Source: Hydrogenovibrio thermophilus
GTDB taxonomy: Bacteria; Pseudomonadota; Gammaproteobacteria; Thiomicrospirales; Thiomicrospiraceae
NCBI RefSeq assembly: GCF_004028275.1
Contig: NZ_CP035033.1
Coordinates: 1,922,001 to 1,986,000 of the forward strand
Length of the DNA stretch: 64,000 nucleotides
Reading direction: 5' to 3'
A program made the position numbers and the translations under genes. Positions 53,655 through 62,088 of this stretch are shown piece by piece. Each line of letters starts with the position of its first letter. Position 1 is the stretch's first letter. Below the pieces are notes generated by a model, which searched no databases, was not told the origin of the DNA, and saw only the letters and a list, made by a program, of their open reading frames with translations.

Positions 53655-54601
53655 TGAGTGCCGCTATGAAAGTCCATGTCAGCGCCATCCGTAAAGTGGC
53701 GCCGACCATCAAGGAATTCACCTTGACACCGGTTGACGGTGAATTCTTTCCCTTTTCACCCGGTTCCCACATCGTGGTGGAAATGCAGGCCGACAGCAAA
53801 ACCATCCGCAACGCTTACTCTTTATTGAGCGACCCGATGGATAACCGCCAATACCGCATAGCGGTTCGCTTACAACCCGAATCGCGTGGCGGTTCCGATT
53901 TCATGCATCAGGAAGTGCACGAAGGCGACGAATTGACGATTACACCGCCGAACAACCTGTTTTCGCCGGACTGGCGTGCCAAGAAACACGTGTTCTTCGC
54001 CGGGGGCGTCGGCATCACACCCTTTATGTCGTACATCCCGGAAATGCTGCGCCGCGGCGCGGACTTCGAACTGCACTACATGTATCGCAGCACCCAGACT
54101 GGCGCTTATGTGGAAGCGCTCCGCAACCTGATCGGCGAGCGTTTGCACACCTACGACTCCATCACCTCCAGCCGGGCGGAAATCGCCGACATCATGGCCC
54201 ATTGCCCGCAAGGCACGCACCTTTACATCTGCGGGCCGGAATCGTTGATCGACACAGTGCGTTACCGCGGCCAACAAACCGGCTGGCCGGCGTCCCACAT
54301 CCATTACGAAGCCTTTGCCGCGCCCAAACCCGGCAAACCCTTTGTGGCGGAATTGAAGAAATCCGGTAAAACCATTTATGTGCCGGAAGACCAATCGCTT
54401 CTGGAAGCTCTGGAGGCCAACGAAGTTGAGATACCGAACCTGTGCCGTGGCGGCGTTTGCGGCCAGTGCATGAGCCCGGTATTGGATGGTGATATCGAAC
54501 ATCGGGATGAGTTCCTATCCGAAAAAGAAAAGTCCGGCAACCGCTGCATTATGCCTTGCGTGTCTCGCGCCAAGTCCAGCCGGTTACACCTAGACATTTA
54601 A
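53654..54601 (+). CDS. N-demethylase reductase subunit (FMN/2Fe-2S, phthalate-dioxygenase-reductase type)
   Basis: 315 residues overlapping the previous stop by one base. The flavin-binding beta-barrel has IRNAYSLLSDP, then the NAD domain with FFAGGVGITPFMSYIPEML. The C-terminal 2Fe-2S ferredoxin domain has NLCRGGVCGQCMSPVLDG, and CIMPCVSRAK supplies the last Cys. It transfers electrons from NAD(P)H to the heme oxygenase-like DUF3445 partner in dimethylamine demethylation. Confidence 0.87.
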   Translation: MSAAMKVHVSAIRKVAPTIKEFTLTPVDGEFFPFSPGSHIVVEMQADSKTIRNAYSLLSDPMDNRQYRIAVRLQPESRGGSDFMHQEVHEGDELTITPPNNLFSPDWRAKKHVFFAGGVGITPFMSYIPEMLRRGADFELHYMYRSTQTGAYVEALRNLIGERLHTYDSITSSRAEIADIMAHCPQGTHLYICGPESLIDTVRYRGQQTGWPASHIHYEAFAAPKPGKPFVAELKKSGKTIYVPEDQSLLEALEANEVEIPNLCRGGVCGQCMSPVLDGDIEHRDEFLSEKEKSGNRCIMPCVSRAKSSRLHLDI

Positions 54602-54617
54602 TCAAAGGAAATTGACG

Positions 54618-55637
54618 ATGAGATTAGCCCCAAAACCCGTACAAACTTTCCGAGACGACTTCACCTACACCAACAGTGACGAAGCCATCAAACGCTTTCC
54701 GTTCCCGTTTCCGGAAGACGAATACATGTATTCGGTCAATATCGAACCCCACACCCTGCCCGGACCGGAAGGGTCGGTCTACGAACACCTGTTCGACATC
54801 GACGAACACTATCTGTCGGAAATGGCGGAACGCAAACAGGTTCTGGCCGAAAACCCGAAACGCTGTTTGGCCATGGACCACATGGACCTCGCCTGCTGGG
54901 ATTTCATCGACCGCGCCATGACGACCATGTCGCAGGATTATCCGAATTATTTCACATTAGAAAAAGATGGAGAACATTGGACATGGGAAAACAAACTACT
55001 CGGCATCAAGGACACCTTCACCTTCGGCGACAGCCGCACGCTGCCCCAACCCCCGATGGAGTACATGGGCTGTCAGGTGCAAGGCGATATCGCCCTGCTC
55101 GACCAACGGGACAACGACCTGTTTATGGACGCGGGCATCATCACCTGCCCGGCGGATTGGTCGCTGGCGTTCGACGCTGGTATGAGCTTTTCGCAATGGC
55201 ATGGTCCAGTCCCTTTGGCGCATGAAGCCGGCATTTTCGAACGGGCCCTGAAATACCTGACCGCCATCCCGGTCGACCAACCGGTGCGTCGTTTGAACTG
55301 GACGTTGACCATCAACGCCCGCATGGACACCTCACCGGAAACCTATCCGAACTGGGGCACCGACCGCGACAGCGTCACCCCGGAAAACGTCGGCGAAAAG
55401 GTCTATCTGCGTGTCGAACTTCAGGTGTTGGATCGCATGCCGCGAAGCAATGCGCTGATGTTCAGCATCCGCACTTATCTGATCAGCATGAACGACCTGG
55501 TCACCAACCCGGAATGGGCCAAACGCATGCACCGCGTCATGAAAACCCTGCCGGAAGAGTTGATTGAATACAAAGGCTTAACACGCTATCACCCCATCCT
55601 GTTGGACTGGCTGAAACAGTTCGATTTGGAAAACTGA
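54618..55637 (+). CDS. Heme-dependent oxidative N-demethylase, catalytic DUF3445 subunit
   Basis: From ATG 54618 (MRLAPKPVQTFRDDFTYTNS, RBS AAAGGAA; a TTG six bases earlier is rejected) 339 residues. DUF3445 proteins bind heme in a PAS-like fold and demethylate dimethylamine to monomethylamine. Segments typical of the family: FPFPFPEDEYMYSVNIEPH, QDYPNYFTLEKDGEHWTW and LTINARMDTSPETYPNW. Together with the two preceding genes it makes a complete three-subunit enzyme. Confidence 0.87.
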   Translation: MRLAPKPVQTFRDDFTYTNSDEAIKRFPFPFPEDEYMYSVNIEPHTLPGPEGSVYEHLFDIDEHYLSEMAERKQVLAENPKRCLAMDHMDLACWDFIDRAMTTMSQDYPNYFTLEKDGEHWTWENKLLGIKDTFTFGDSRTLPQPPMEYMGCQVQGDIALLDQRDNDLFMDAGIITCPADWSLAFDAGMSFSQWHGPVPLAHEAGIFERALKYLTAIPVDQPVRRLNWTLTINARMDTSPETYPNWGTDRDSVTPENVGEKVYLRVELQVLDRMPRSNALMFSIRTYLISMNDLVTNPEWAKRMHRVMKTLPEELIEYKGLTRYHPILLDWLKQFDLEN

Positions 55638-55659
55638 TACACACGAATCATTGTTTACC

Positions 55660-55687
55660 CGCTCGGCGGCAGCGTCGGGCGATTTTT
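55660..55687 (+). terminator. Rho-independent terminator after the N-demethylase operon
   Basis: CGCTCGGC and GTCGGGCG pair with two G-U pairs around a six-base loop, followed by ATTTTT, 22 bases after the DUF3445 stop. Confidence 0.65.
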
Positions 55688-55721
55688 ATCACGCACTCAA
55701 AAAGTAGTAAAGGAGAACGTC

Positions 55722-56078
55722 ATGGCGATGACACATTACCCACAAGCGACGAAACGTACCGAAATCCCGAGCATGGGCGTTAATAACTGCAATGCCTTCC
55801 TGACGGATTTGGTGGTTTCCGAAGACCCGGACAAGACCATTGTCGGCGGATTTTTCAAGATCGAAAAATCCGATGAGCCGTTGGTGTACACCTACACTTA
55901 TCATGAAATGAAAATCATCGTCGAAGGCGAGATGATCATTTCCGACGAAACCGGTCAAGAAGTCCATGCCCGAGTCGGGGATGTCTTTCATTTCCCGAAA
56001 GGCAGCGTCATCACCTTCCAGTCCCCAAGCGTCGGGTTAGGTTTCTTCTGCGGTCAACGTCGCGAAGGCGAAGGCTAA
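55722..56078 (+). CDS. Cupin domain protein
   Basis: 118 residues, a single cupin barrel: YTYHEMKIIVEGEMIISD (His and Glu of motif 1) and GDVFHFPKGSVITF (motif 2, GDxxxxPxG). RBS AAAGGAGA precedes ATG 55722, after a terminator, so it may have its own promoter although it follows the amine operon. Small EutQ-like cupins often bind small molecules or metals. It could serve formaldehyde or amine handling, but this is conjecture. Confidence 0.8.
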   Translation: MAMTHYPQATKRTEIPSMGVNNCNAFLTDLVVSEDPDKTIVGGFFKIEKSDEPLVYTYTYHEMKIIVEGEMIISDETGQEVHARVGDVFHFPKGSVITFQSPSVGLGFFCGQRREGEG

Positions 56079-56101
56079 GAAATTAGCAACCGCACAAAAT
56101 A

Positions 56102-56127
56102 AAAAACGGCCAGGTCTGGCCGTTTTT
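56102..56127. terminator. Bidirectional terminator with a CCAGGTCTGG core
   Basis: A 26-bp palindrome with one mismatch: AAAAACGGCCAGG and TCTGGCCGTTTTT. A one-base variant of the CCAGGCCTGG element between the convergent cupin and ppiC genes. Confidence 0.85.
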
Positions 56128-56150
56128 GAAGGTGAATCAAACCGGGTGGT

Positions 56151-56432
56151 TTATTCGGTTCTGTCCGTCACTTCCACCAAGTGATAGCCGAATTGGGTCT
56201 TGATTGGCCCTTCCAAAGAGCCGACCTCGGCCGAAAAACAGACCTTATCGAATTCCGGTACCATCATGCCCGGTCCGAATTGTCCCAAATCCCCGCCGCT
56301 ACGGCTGGATGGACACTGAGAATTTTCACGCGCCACATCGGCGAAATCCGCACCCTCTTCAATTTGTTTTTTCAACGCCAACGCTTTCTCTTCGGTATCG
56401 ACAAGAATGTGTCTCGCGGTCGCTAATGCCAT
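56151..56432 (-). CDS. ppiC: Parvulin-type peptidyl-prolyl isomerase
   Basis: Start ATG 56432 (MALATARHILVDTEEKAL) fixed by AAGGAAA; longer frames upstream lack a site. 93 residues, a single rotamase domain: ARHILVDTEEKALALKKQIE, GADFADVARENSQCPSSRSG, GGDLGQFGPGMMVPEFDKV and TQFGYHLVEVTDRTE. No signal peptide, so cytoplasmic, as E. coli PpiC. It accelerates prolyl-bond isomerisation in folding proteins. Confidence 0.92.
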   Translation of the reverse strand: MALATARHILVDTEEKALALKKQIEEGADFADVARENSQCPSSRSGGDLGQFGPGMMVPEFDKVCFSAEVGSLEGPIKTQFGYHLVEVTDRTE

Positions 56433-56549
56433 TTTTACTTTCCTTTTCATTTCGATGGTCGCTCCGGTTCGATTGCAATGCCCGAACCCCAAAAGCGACC
56501 ACCATTTTTTCAATCAATCATTGCTTCAGTTCGCATATAATACCCCAAT

Positions 56550-57620
56550 ATGAAAAATGAATCATCCGACAAAACCGCCATGCACTTTGCACAGATTCCC
56601 ATGCAATCGGTCGGCCCGTTCAAACTCATCGGCGAGGTGGACACCGACGACCTGATGGTGCCTATGGCGACCTATGAATCGCCGCTTTGGCCGTCGGTGG
56701 CTCGTGGCGCCCGCGTCACTCATCATGCCGGCGGCATTCGCGTCACCGTCATCGACGAGCGCATGACCCGCTCGGTCCTGCTGGAAGCGCCGAATGCCGA
56801 AATCGCCCTGCGCGACACCCGCGCCCTGCAACAACGCCAGGACGACTTGCAAGCCGTGGTATCGGAATCCAGCCGCTTCGCGAAACTGCTGGACACCCAC
56901 GTGCAGATTGTCGGCAAACTGATTTATTTACGTTTGGAATTCCATACCGGCGACGCCTCCGGCCACAACATGGTCACCAATGCCGCCGACCGTCTGATTC
57001 CGTGGATTCTGCAACAGTATCCGGAACTGGATTACGTCTCCATTTCGGCCAATTACTGCACGGACAAGAAAGTCTCCGCCGTCAACGGCATTCTGGGGCG
57101 TGGTAAAAACGTGGTGTGCGAAACCACCATCCCGCGCAAACTCTGTCAGCGTTTTCTGAAAACCACCCCCGAAGCGCTGGTGGATTTGCACATCAAAAAA
57201 GACCTGATCGGCAGCATCGTTTCCGGCGGCTTGCGCAGTGCCAACGCCCATGTGGCGAATATGCTGCTCGGCTTTTACCTCGCCACCGGCCAGGATGCCG
57301 CCAATATCGTCGAAGGCTCGCAAGCCATCAACCACGCCGAAGTCACGCCGGACGGCGACTTATATTTTTCCACCACATTACCGAATCTGATTGTCGGCAC
57401 CGTCGGTAACGGCAAAGGCCTGGACTTCGTTTTGGACAACCTCAAGCAACTCGGTTGTGACGACAAAACCGCCAGGCCTGGTCAAAATGCCCGTCGCCTG
57501 GCCTGCATCGCCGGCGCCACCGCTTTATGCGGCGAACTGTCATTGCTGGCGGCGCAAACCAATCCCGGCGAATTGATGGCCGCCCATTTGAAACTCGAAC
57601 GCCAAGCAGATTCCGATTAA
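56550..57620 (+). CDS. mvaA: Hydroxymethylglutaryl-CoA reductase (mevalonate pathway)
   Basis: 356 residues. The class I-like reductase motifs are visible: LEFHTGDASGHNMVTNAADR, RGKNVVCETTIPRKLCQRFL, ANAHVANMLLGFYLATGQDA and IVGTVGNGKGLDF; the catalytic His is probably in MAAHLKLER. It reduces HMG-CoA to mevalonate with NAD(P)H. It lies ten bases upstream of the isomerase and forms an operon with it and HMG-CoA synthase. Use of the mevalonate instead of the DXP route is uncommon in gammaproteobacteria. Confidence 0.87.
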   Translation: MKNESSDKTAMHFAQIPMQSVGPFKLIGEVDTDDLMVPMATYESPLWPSVARGARVTHHAGGIRVTVIDERMTRSVLLEAPNAEIALRDTRALQQRQDDLQAVVSESSRFAKLLDTHVQIVGKLIYLRLEFHTGDASGHNMVTNAADRLIPWILQQYPELDYVSISANYCTDKKVSAVNGILGRGKNVVCETTIPRKLCQRFLKTTPEALVDLHIKKDLIGSIVSGGLRSANAHVANMLLGFYLATGQDAANIVEGSQAINHAEVTPDGDLYFSTTLPNLIVGTVGNGKGLDFVLDNLKQLGCDDKTARPGQNARRLACIAGATALCGELSLLAAQTNPGELMAAHLKLERQADSD

Positions 57621-57630
57621 CGGCTCCCCC

Positions 57631-58662
57631 ATGACCGATTCGAATATCACACAGCGCAAGCAGGATCACATCCATTTTCTTTTGCAGGATGCCGACATCG
57701 AACGCGGGCAATCGGGCTTCGAACGCATCCGACTGACCCATCGTGGCCTGCCGGAATGCGATTTCGCGGACATCGACAGCGGCACCGACTTTCTCGGCAA
57801 GCCTCTGTCTAGCCCGTTACTAATTTCCTCCATGACCGGCGGGGCGGCCGCCACGCTGCAAGCCATCAACCGCCGTCTGGCCGAAGCCGCCGAAAGCGCC
57901 GGCATGGCGATGGCGGTCGGTTCGCAACGCGCCATGATTCAGGACCCACAAGCCCGCGCCAGTTTCGAACTGCGCCAATACGCGCCGACCATCCCGCTGA
58001 TTGCCAATATGGGTGCAGTGCAGTTGAACTATGGTTTCGGCCTCGACGAAGCGCAACGCATGGTGGACGTATTGGAAGCGGATGCGCTTTACCTGCACCT
58101 CAACCCGTTGCAGGAAGTCATTCAACCGGAAGGCAACACCAACTTCGCCCAATTGACCGATAAAATCGCACAACTGGCCGAAGCCTTACCAGTGCCCATC
58201 ATTTTGAAAGAAGTCGGCTGCGGCTTATCCGCCAGAGACATCGAACTCGGCTTGTCGGCCGGCATTCGGTGGTTCGACCTGGCCGGACGCGGCGGCACTT
58301 CCTGGAGCCGAATCGAGTCGCATCGCGCCCATTCCAGCCAGTTGGCCAGCCTGGGTGAAACCTTCCAGGACTGGGGCCTGACCACGCCGCAAGCCCTGTT
58401 GCAAGCTCGCCCGTTTCAGGACCGGGCACACTTTATCGCCAGTGGCGGAATTCGCAATGGCATCGACATGATTAAATCGGTTATAATGGGCGGCCAAATT
58501 TGCGGGGTCGCCGCGCCGTTACTGAAACCGGCCATGGATTCCACCGCCGCAACGCTGGCAACGATAGAACAATTGAAGCAGGAATTCCGTACCGCGCAAT
58601 TCCTGCTGGGTGCGCCGACACTGGCGGATGTATTTTTAAACGATTCACTGATAGAGCCGTAA
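57631..58662 (+). CDS. fni: Type 2 isopentenyl-diphosphate isomerase (FMN)
   Basis: 343 residues: RKQDHIHFLLQDADIERGQS at the start, LLISSMTGGAAATLQAINRR, MAVGSQRAMIQDPQARASFE and LNPLQEVIQPEGNTNF, then LAGRGGTSWSRIE and ASGGIRNGIDMIK for FMN binding. It interconverts IPP and DMAPP using FMN, NADPH and Mg. Its place between HMG-CoA reductase and synthase genes is typical of bacterial mevalonate clusters. Confidence 0.92.
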   Translation: MTDSNITQRKQDHIHFLLQDADIERGQSGFERIRLTHRGLPECDFADIDSGTDFLGKPLSSPLLISSMTGGAAATLQAINRRLAEAAESAGMAMAVGSQRAMIQDPQARASFELRQYAPTIPLIANMGAVQLNYGFGLDEAQRMVDVLEADALYLHLNPLQEVIQPEGNTNFAQLTDKIAQLAEALPVPIILKEVGCGLSARDIELGLSAGIRWFDLAGRGGTSWSRIESHRAHSSQLASLGETFQDWGLTTPQALLQARPFQDRAHFIASGGIRNGIDMIKSVIMGGQICGVAAPLLKPAMDSTAATLATIEQLKQEFRTAQFLLGAPTLADVFLNDSLIEP

Positions 58663-58681
58663 CGGAATTTCCTTTTAACGC

Positions 58682-59857
58682 ATGAAAGTAGGTATTGATC
58701 TCATTCACTTCGCGACCTCGGACTACGCCCTGGGGCTGGACACTTTTGCCGAAGAAAAAGGAACCGACGTCAACAAATACCACATCGGTATCGGGCAGGA
58801 ACAAATGTCCATCGCCCCACCGGACGAAGACATCGTGACCCTCTCCGCCAAAGCGGCGGCACCGATCATCAACCAAATCGACCGCAACGACATCACCGCC
58901 GTGCTTTTCGCCACCGAATCCGGGGTGGATCAGTCCAAATCGGCCGGCGCTTTTTTGCACGGGTTGCTGAAACTCTCCAACCGATGCCGCGTGGTTGAAT
59001 TCAAGCACGCCTGCTACGCCGGCACCGCAGCCTTGCAAATGGCCACCACCATGGTCAAGGCCAACCCGAAAGAAACCATTCTGGTCATCGCCGCCGACAT
59101 CGCGAAATACGATGTCGATTCGTCCGGTGAAGCCACCCAAGGTTGCGGCGCGGTGGCCATGCTGGTCAAAGCGGAACCGCGCATTCTCGCCATCGAACCT
59201 GGTTCCGGTTATTACACCGACGACGTCATGGATTTCTGGCGCCCGAACAAACGCACCACCGCATTGGTGGACGGCAAATACTCCACCAAGGTTTACCTGA
59301 ACAGCTTGAAGCAGGCCTGGGAACATTTCGTGGAAGAAACCGGACGTCACTTTGAAGACTTCGACGCTTTCTGTTACCACATTCCGTTTTCCCGTATGAC
59401 CGAGAAAGCGCATAAAACGCTGGTTAAAAAAGTCGGCGCCAAACTGAGCAGCGACACCTTTCGTGAGCAGACCGCGCCCGGACAGGTTTACAACCGCGTT
59501 GTGGGTAACAGTTACAGCGCCTCTTTATTCATCGGTTTCTGCTCGTTTCTGGATAACGCCATCCAGGATTTGACCGGTAAACGTTTCGGCTTTTTCAGCT
59601 ATGGTTCCGGTTGTGTGGCGGAATTCTTCAGCGGCATCATCCAACCGGGCTACCAACAACATTTGATGACCGAAAGCCATCGCCAACAAATTGAATCCCG
59701 CCAGCCGTTGGATTACCAACAATACTTGGCGTTCTATCACCAAACGGACAGCGACGTCGAGAACATCACCTTCCCGCACAACAACAAAGGGCCTTTCCGT
59801 TTGGCGGGCATCGAAAACCACATCCGTCGTTACGAATCGGGTATCCAACCGGCTTAA
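58682..59857 (+). CDS. mvaS: Hydroxymethylglutaryl-CoA synthase
   Basis: 391 residues. The thiolase-fold N-terminus MKVGIDLIHFATSDYALGL and the acetyl-accepting Cys in VVEFKHACYAGTAALQMATT are clear, with HIPFSRMTEKAHKTL and YNRVVGNSYSASLFIGFCSF downstream. It joins acetyl-CoA to acetoacetyl-CoA. The gene follows fni by 19 bases. The order reductase-isomerase-synthase suggests one transcript. Confidence 0.92.
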   Translation: MKVGIDLIHFATSDYALGLDTFAEEKGTDVNKYHIGIGQEQMSIAPPDEDIVTLSAKAAAPIINQIDRNDITAVLFATESGVDQSKSAGAFLHGLLKLSNRCRVVEFKHACYAGTAALQMATTMVKANPKETILVIAADIAKYDVDSSGEATQGCGAVAMLVKAEPRILAIEPGSGYYTDDVMDFWRPNKRTTALVDGKYSTKVYLNSLKQAWEHFVEETGRHFEDFDAFCYHIPFSRMTEKAHKTLVKKVGAKLSSDTFREQTAPGQVYNRVVGNSYSASLFIGFCSFLDNAIQDLTGKRFGFFSYGSGCVAEFFSGIIQPGYQQHLMTESHRQQIESRQPLDYQQYLAFYHQTDSDVENITFPHNNKGPFRLAGIENHIRRYESGIQPA

Positions 59858-59966
59858 ACAGCTCTCAAACGATTCCCAACCGTTTCTAGCCGGGTGTAAC
59901 GCCCTTTCACGTCCAGACGTCACTTCTGCTAAAATTCAAAATATCCCGCTTCGATAAGGCTTGTGC

Positions 59967-60917
59967 ATGTCGTCTTTAAACACTTTTCCCGCCATTGCCG
60001 TATTGATTGCCTTGATTTCACTGGTGGTCGCGTTACGCGCATCCGGCCTTTTGAAAACCGATGACGGCCCCTTGTTTGCTCGCATCGTGACCCACTTAAC
60101 ACTCCCGGCCACCATCTTTTATGCGCTCGCCCATGCCCGTGATTTGCAGTGGGATTATGCGCTGGTGGTGCTGTTCTTATTCGCCGCGGAAACCTTGCTA
60201 TTATTACTCGCCTGGCTGACGGGACGAGCCCTCAAATTATCGCGCCCGCAACTGGGCAGTTTGATGTTGGTATCGGCCTTCGGCAGTTCTGCCTTGCTCG
60301 GTTATGCGCTGGTCGAACAACTTTTCCCGAATGATGTCGAAGCCTTATCCGAAGCCGTGTTCATTTCCGAACTGGGTGTGGGCGTCGGCTTATTCACACT
60401 CGGCACTTTGGTAGCCATTCACTTCGGCCAGGCAACCAACTCGACCAACTCAATGCTTCGAAGCCTTGGACTCTTCGCCAAATCTCCGATTTTCCTGTCC
60501 ATTTTGGCGGGCCTAGCTTACGGCCAGTTTCAGGCACCGGTGGATAGCCCGTTTTTCAAAGAACTGTTTGCTGCGTTGCATTTGGTGGCGCAAGCCAATA
60601 CCTTTTTTGTGATTCTCACCATCGGCGTGATGTTGCAATTTCATGGTTTGAAGGCGTTGGCAGGTTTGGCAGCCGTTGCGATTGTGCTGAAGCTTCTAAT
60701 CAGCCCTTTATTGGTTTGGTTACCGTCTCTGGCCATGTCGTTGCAGACTTGGCAAATGGATGTGATTTTATTGGAGTCGGCCATGCCATCGGCCTTGTTA
60801 AGCGTTGTTCTGGCGGCGCGTTACGGCTGCGATGCACCATTGGCGTCAAAACTGGTCTATGTCACCACACTGGTCAGTGCCGGTTCGATATTACTGGTAT
60901 TGGCAATATTGGGATGA
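59967..60917 (+). CDS. AEC family (auxin efflux carrier-like) transporter
   Basis: ATG 59967 (MSSLNTFPAIAVLIALISL) with AAGG upstream gives 316 residues with about ten helices: TIFYALAHARDLQWDYALVV, LGSLMLVSAFGSSALLGYAL and VILLESAMPSALLSVVLAAR. The AEC family includes malonate and other organic-acid carriers. The substrate is unknown; it is not functionally tied to the mevalonate genes that flank it. Confidence 0.82.
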   Translation: MSSLNTFPAIAVLIALISLVVALRASGLLKTDDGPLFARIVTHLTLPATIFYALAHARDLQWDYALVVLFLFAAETLLLLLAWLTGRALKLSRPQLGSLMLVSAFGSSALLGYALVEQLFPNDVEALSEAVFISELGVGVGLFTLGTLVAIHFGQATNSTNSMLRSLGLFAKSPIFLSILAGLAYGQFQAPVDSPFFKELFAALHLVAQANTFFVILTIGVMLQFHGLKALAGLAAVAIVLKLLISPLLVWLPSLAMSLQTWQMDVILLESAMPSALLSVVLAARYGCDAPLASKLVYVTTLVSAGSILLVLAILG

Positions 60918-60960
60918 CTCGAAAAAGAACAAGTCGGTAAGAAAATAAAGGGAAAAATAA

Positions 60961-61051
60961 TGGCGGATAGCGGGGGATTCGAACCCCCGATAGGCTATTA
61001 ACCTATACACGCTTTCCAGGCGTGCTCCTTCAACCGCTCAGACAGCTATCC
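60961..61051 (-). tRNA. tRNA-Ser (anticodon GGA), 3' CCA encoded
   Basis: On the minus strand the acceptor arm GGATAGC (61051-61045) pairs with GCTATCC near the 3' end, followed by discriminator G and CCA. The anticodon arm is CACGC-CTGGAAA-GCGTG with GGA in the loop; the long variable arm is TATAGGTTAATAGCCTAT; the T arm is CGGGGGTTCGAATCCCCCG. All class II serine tRNA features are present. Confidence 0.95.
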
Positions 61052-61166
61052 GAAAGAAGTGGCGTATTTTACTGTCAAATCCTTACAAAGTCTAGCCTCG
61101 AATGCAAAATTATCACAGGGTTTTGTATTTGTCGAAAATCCCCGGTGCAGGCGCTTTTCAATCGGC

Positions 61167-61193
61167 ATAAAAAAACCGGCCCGAAGGCCGGTT
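61167..61193 (-). terminator. Rho-independent terminator, minus strand
   Basis: AACCGGCC-TTCG-GGCCGGTT on the minus strand followed by a run of seven T. Second of two stacked terminators after the GlcG/HbpS-like gene. Confidence 0.85.
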
Positions 61194-61203
61194 AAGGAGA
61201 AAC

Positions 61204-61229
61204 AAAACCGACCAGGCCTGGCCGGTTTT
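61204..61229. terminator. Terminator-like palindrome with a CCAGGCCTGG core
   Basis: AAAACCG-A-CCAGGCCTGG-C-CGGTTTT, symmetric except for one position; the 10-mer is at 61212-61221. It lies 23 bases after the stop of the minus-strand GlcG/HbpS-like gene. Confidence 0.75.
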
Positions 61230-61252
61230 CTTCAATCACGATCATGACGTGA

Positions 61253-61753
61253 TTACATCATTTCTAAATCCATTTGTACCGCTTCCACACCGGCTGCGGC
61301 GCATTTTTCATCGTCCATACCATCCGGCGCACCACTGACGCCCACGGCGCCATACAATTTACCGCCGGCTTGAATCGGCACGGAACCGGCCATGAATGCC
61401 AAACCTTCACCCATGGTTTGCAACGGACTGTTGGCACGTCCACTTAGCTGGGAACCTTTCACGTTAAACATAACGGCCGTATAGGCTTTTTTCTCACTGA
61501 TGGACCAGGAAACCGGTGGTGCCATGGTGTCACGTAACTTCGCTTGCGGAATTCCGTTACGCTCGACAACGGTCACACTAACCGGGATGCCTTTCTCACG
61601 GCAGGCTTCAATCGTGGCCATGGCGATTTTATTGGCGACATCCATCGACAGACGGCTGACATTAACGGCCATTTCTTCGGCTTGAACAGGCAAAGCAGCG
61701 GACACACCGATGGCGGCGGCCAAACTCAATTGCGTTAGTTTTTTCATTTTCAT
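61253..61753 (-). CDS. GlcG/HbpS-like (DUF336) exported protein
   Basis: 166 residues with a signal peptide (MKMKKLTQLSLAAAIGVSA, cleaved after VQA). The mature part is a single GlcG/HbpS domain: ANKIAMATIEACREKGIPVS, ISEKKAYTAVMFNVKGSQL and KLYGAVGVSGAP. Relatives bind heme or cobalamin-type cofactors, or small organic molecules, and stand near redox or glycolate genes. Here it stands alone. Confidence 0.82.
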   Translation of the reverse strand: MKMKKLTQLSLAAAIGVSAALPVQAEEMAVNVSRLSMDVANKIAMATIEACREKGIPVSVTVVERNGIPQAKLRDTMAPPVSWSISEKKAYTAVMFNVKGSQLSGRANSPLQTMGEGLAFMAGSVPIQAGGKLYGAVGVSGAPDGMDDEKCAAAGVEAVQMDLEMM

Positions 61754-62088
61754 ACTCGCTCCAAAGTATTGTTTAAGTCAAAGACTGAGGTTTACATGCC
61801 GGGCGGCCAACATTGTGGTCCCGTGCTAACGTATTTAGGAGATACAGATTTTCATTCTAAAGATTTTTACTCACTTGTAAAACGACCACCCGATTCCCCG
61901 GGTGAAATTCGCGGTTGTCTTTAAGGCATTTTATCGATGAAACAAAGGTTTTTCGGGGGCTGACGGACATTGTGAAAAGATTATGCAATGCCGCAACACA
62001 AGAGACCCTCCAGTGGTTCCGGAGGAAACTCAACTCGTTTTCAGGCGGCATTCGTTATAATAAGGCCAATACCCTGAATGGAACACAC
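61754..62088. other. Intergenic region upstream of the GHMP kinase pair
   Basis: 335 bp between a minus- and a plus-strand gene. The kinase frame is open from 61915, but these codons show no GHMP homology and no ribosome site; I see no terminator or clear operator. A short GC-rich stem (ACCACCCG...CGGGTGAA region, ~61887-61906) is visible. Confidence 0.4.

Noticed and set aside
58481-59413. Minus-strand ORF of 310 codons opposite mvaS
   Set aside because: Antisense shadow of HMG-CoA synthase, which has its active-site Cys and full length.
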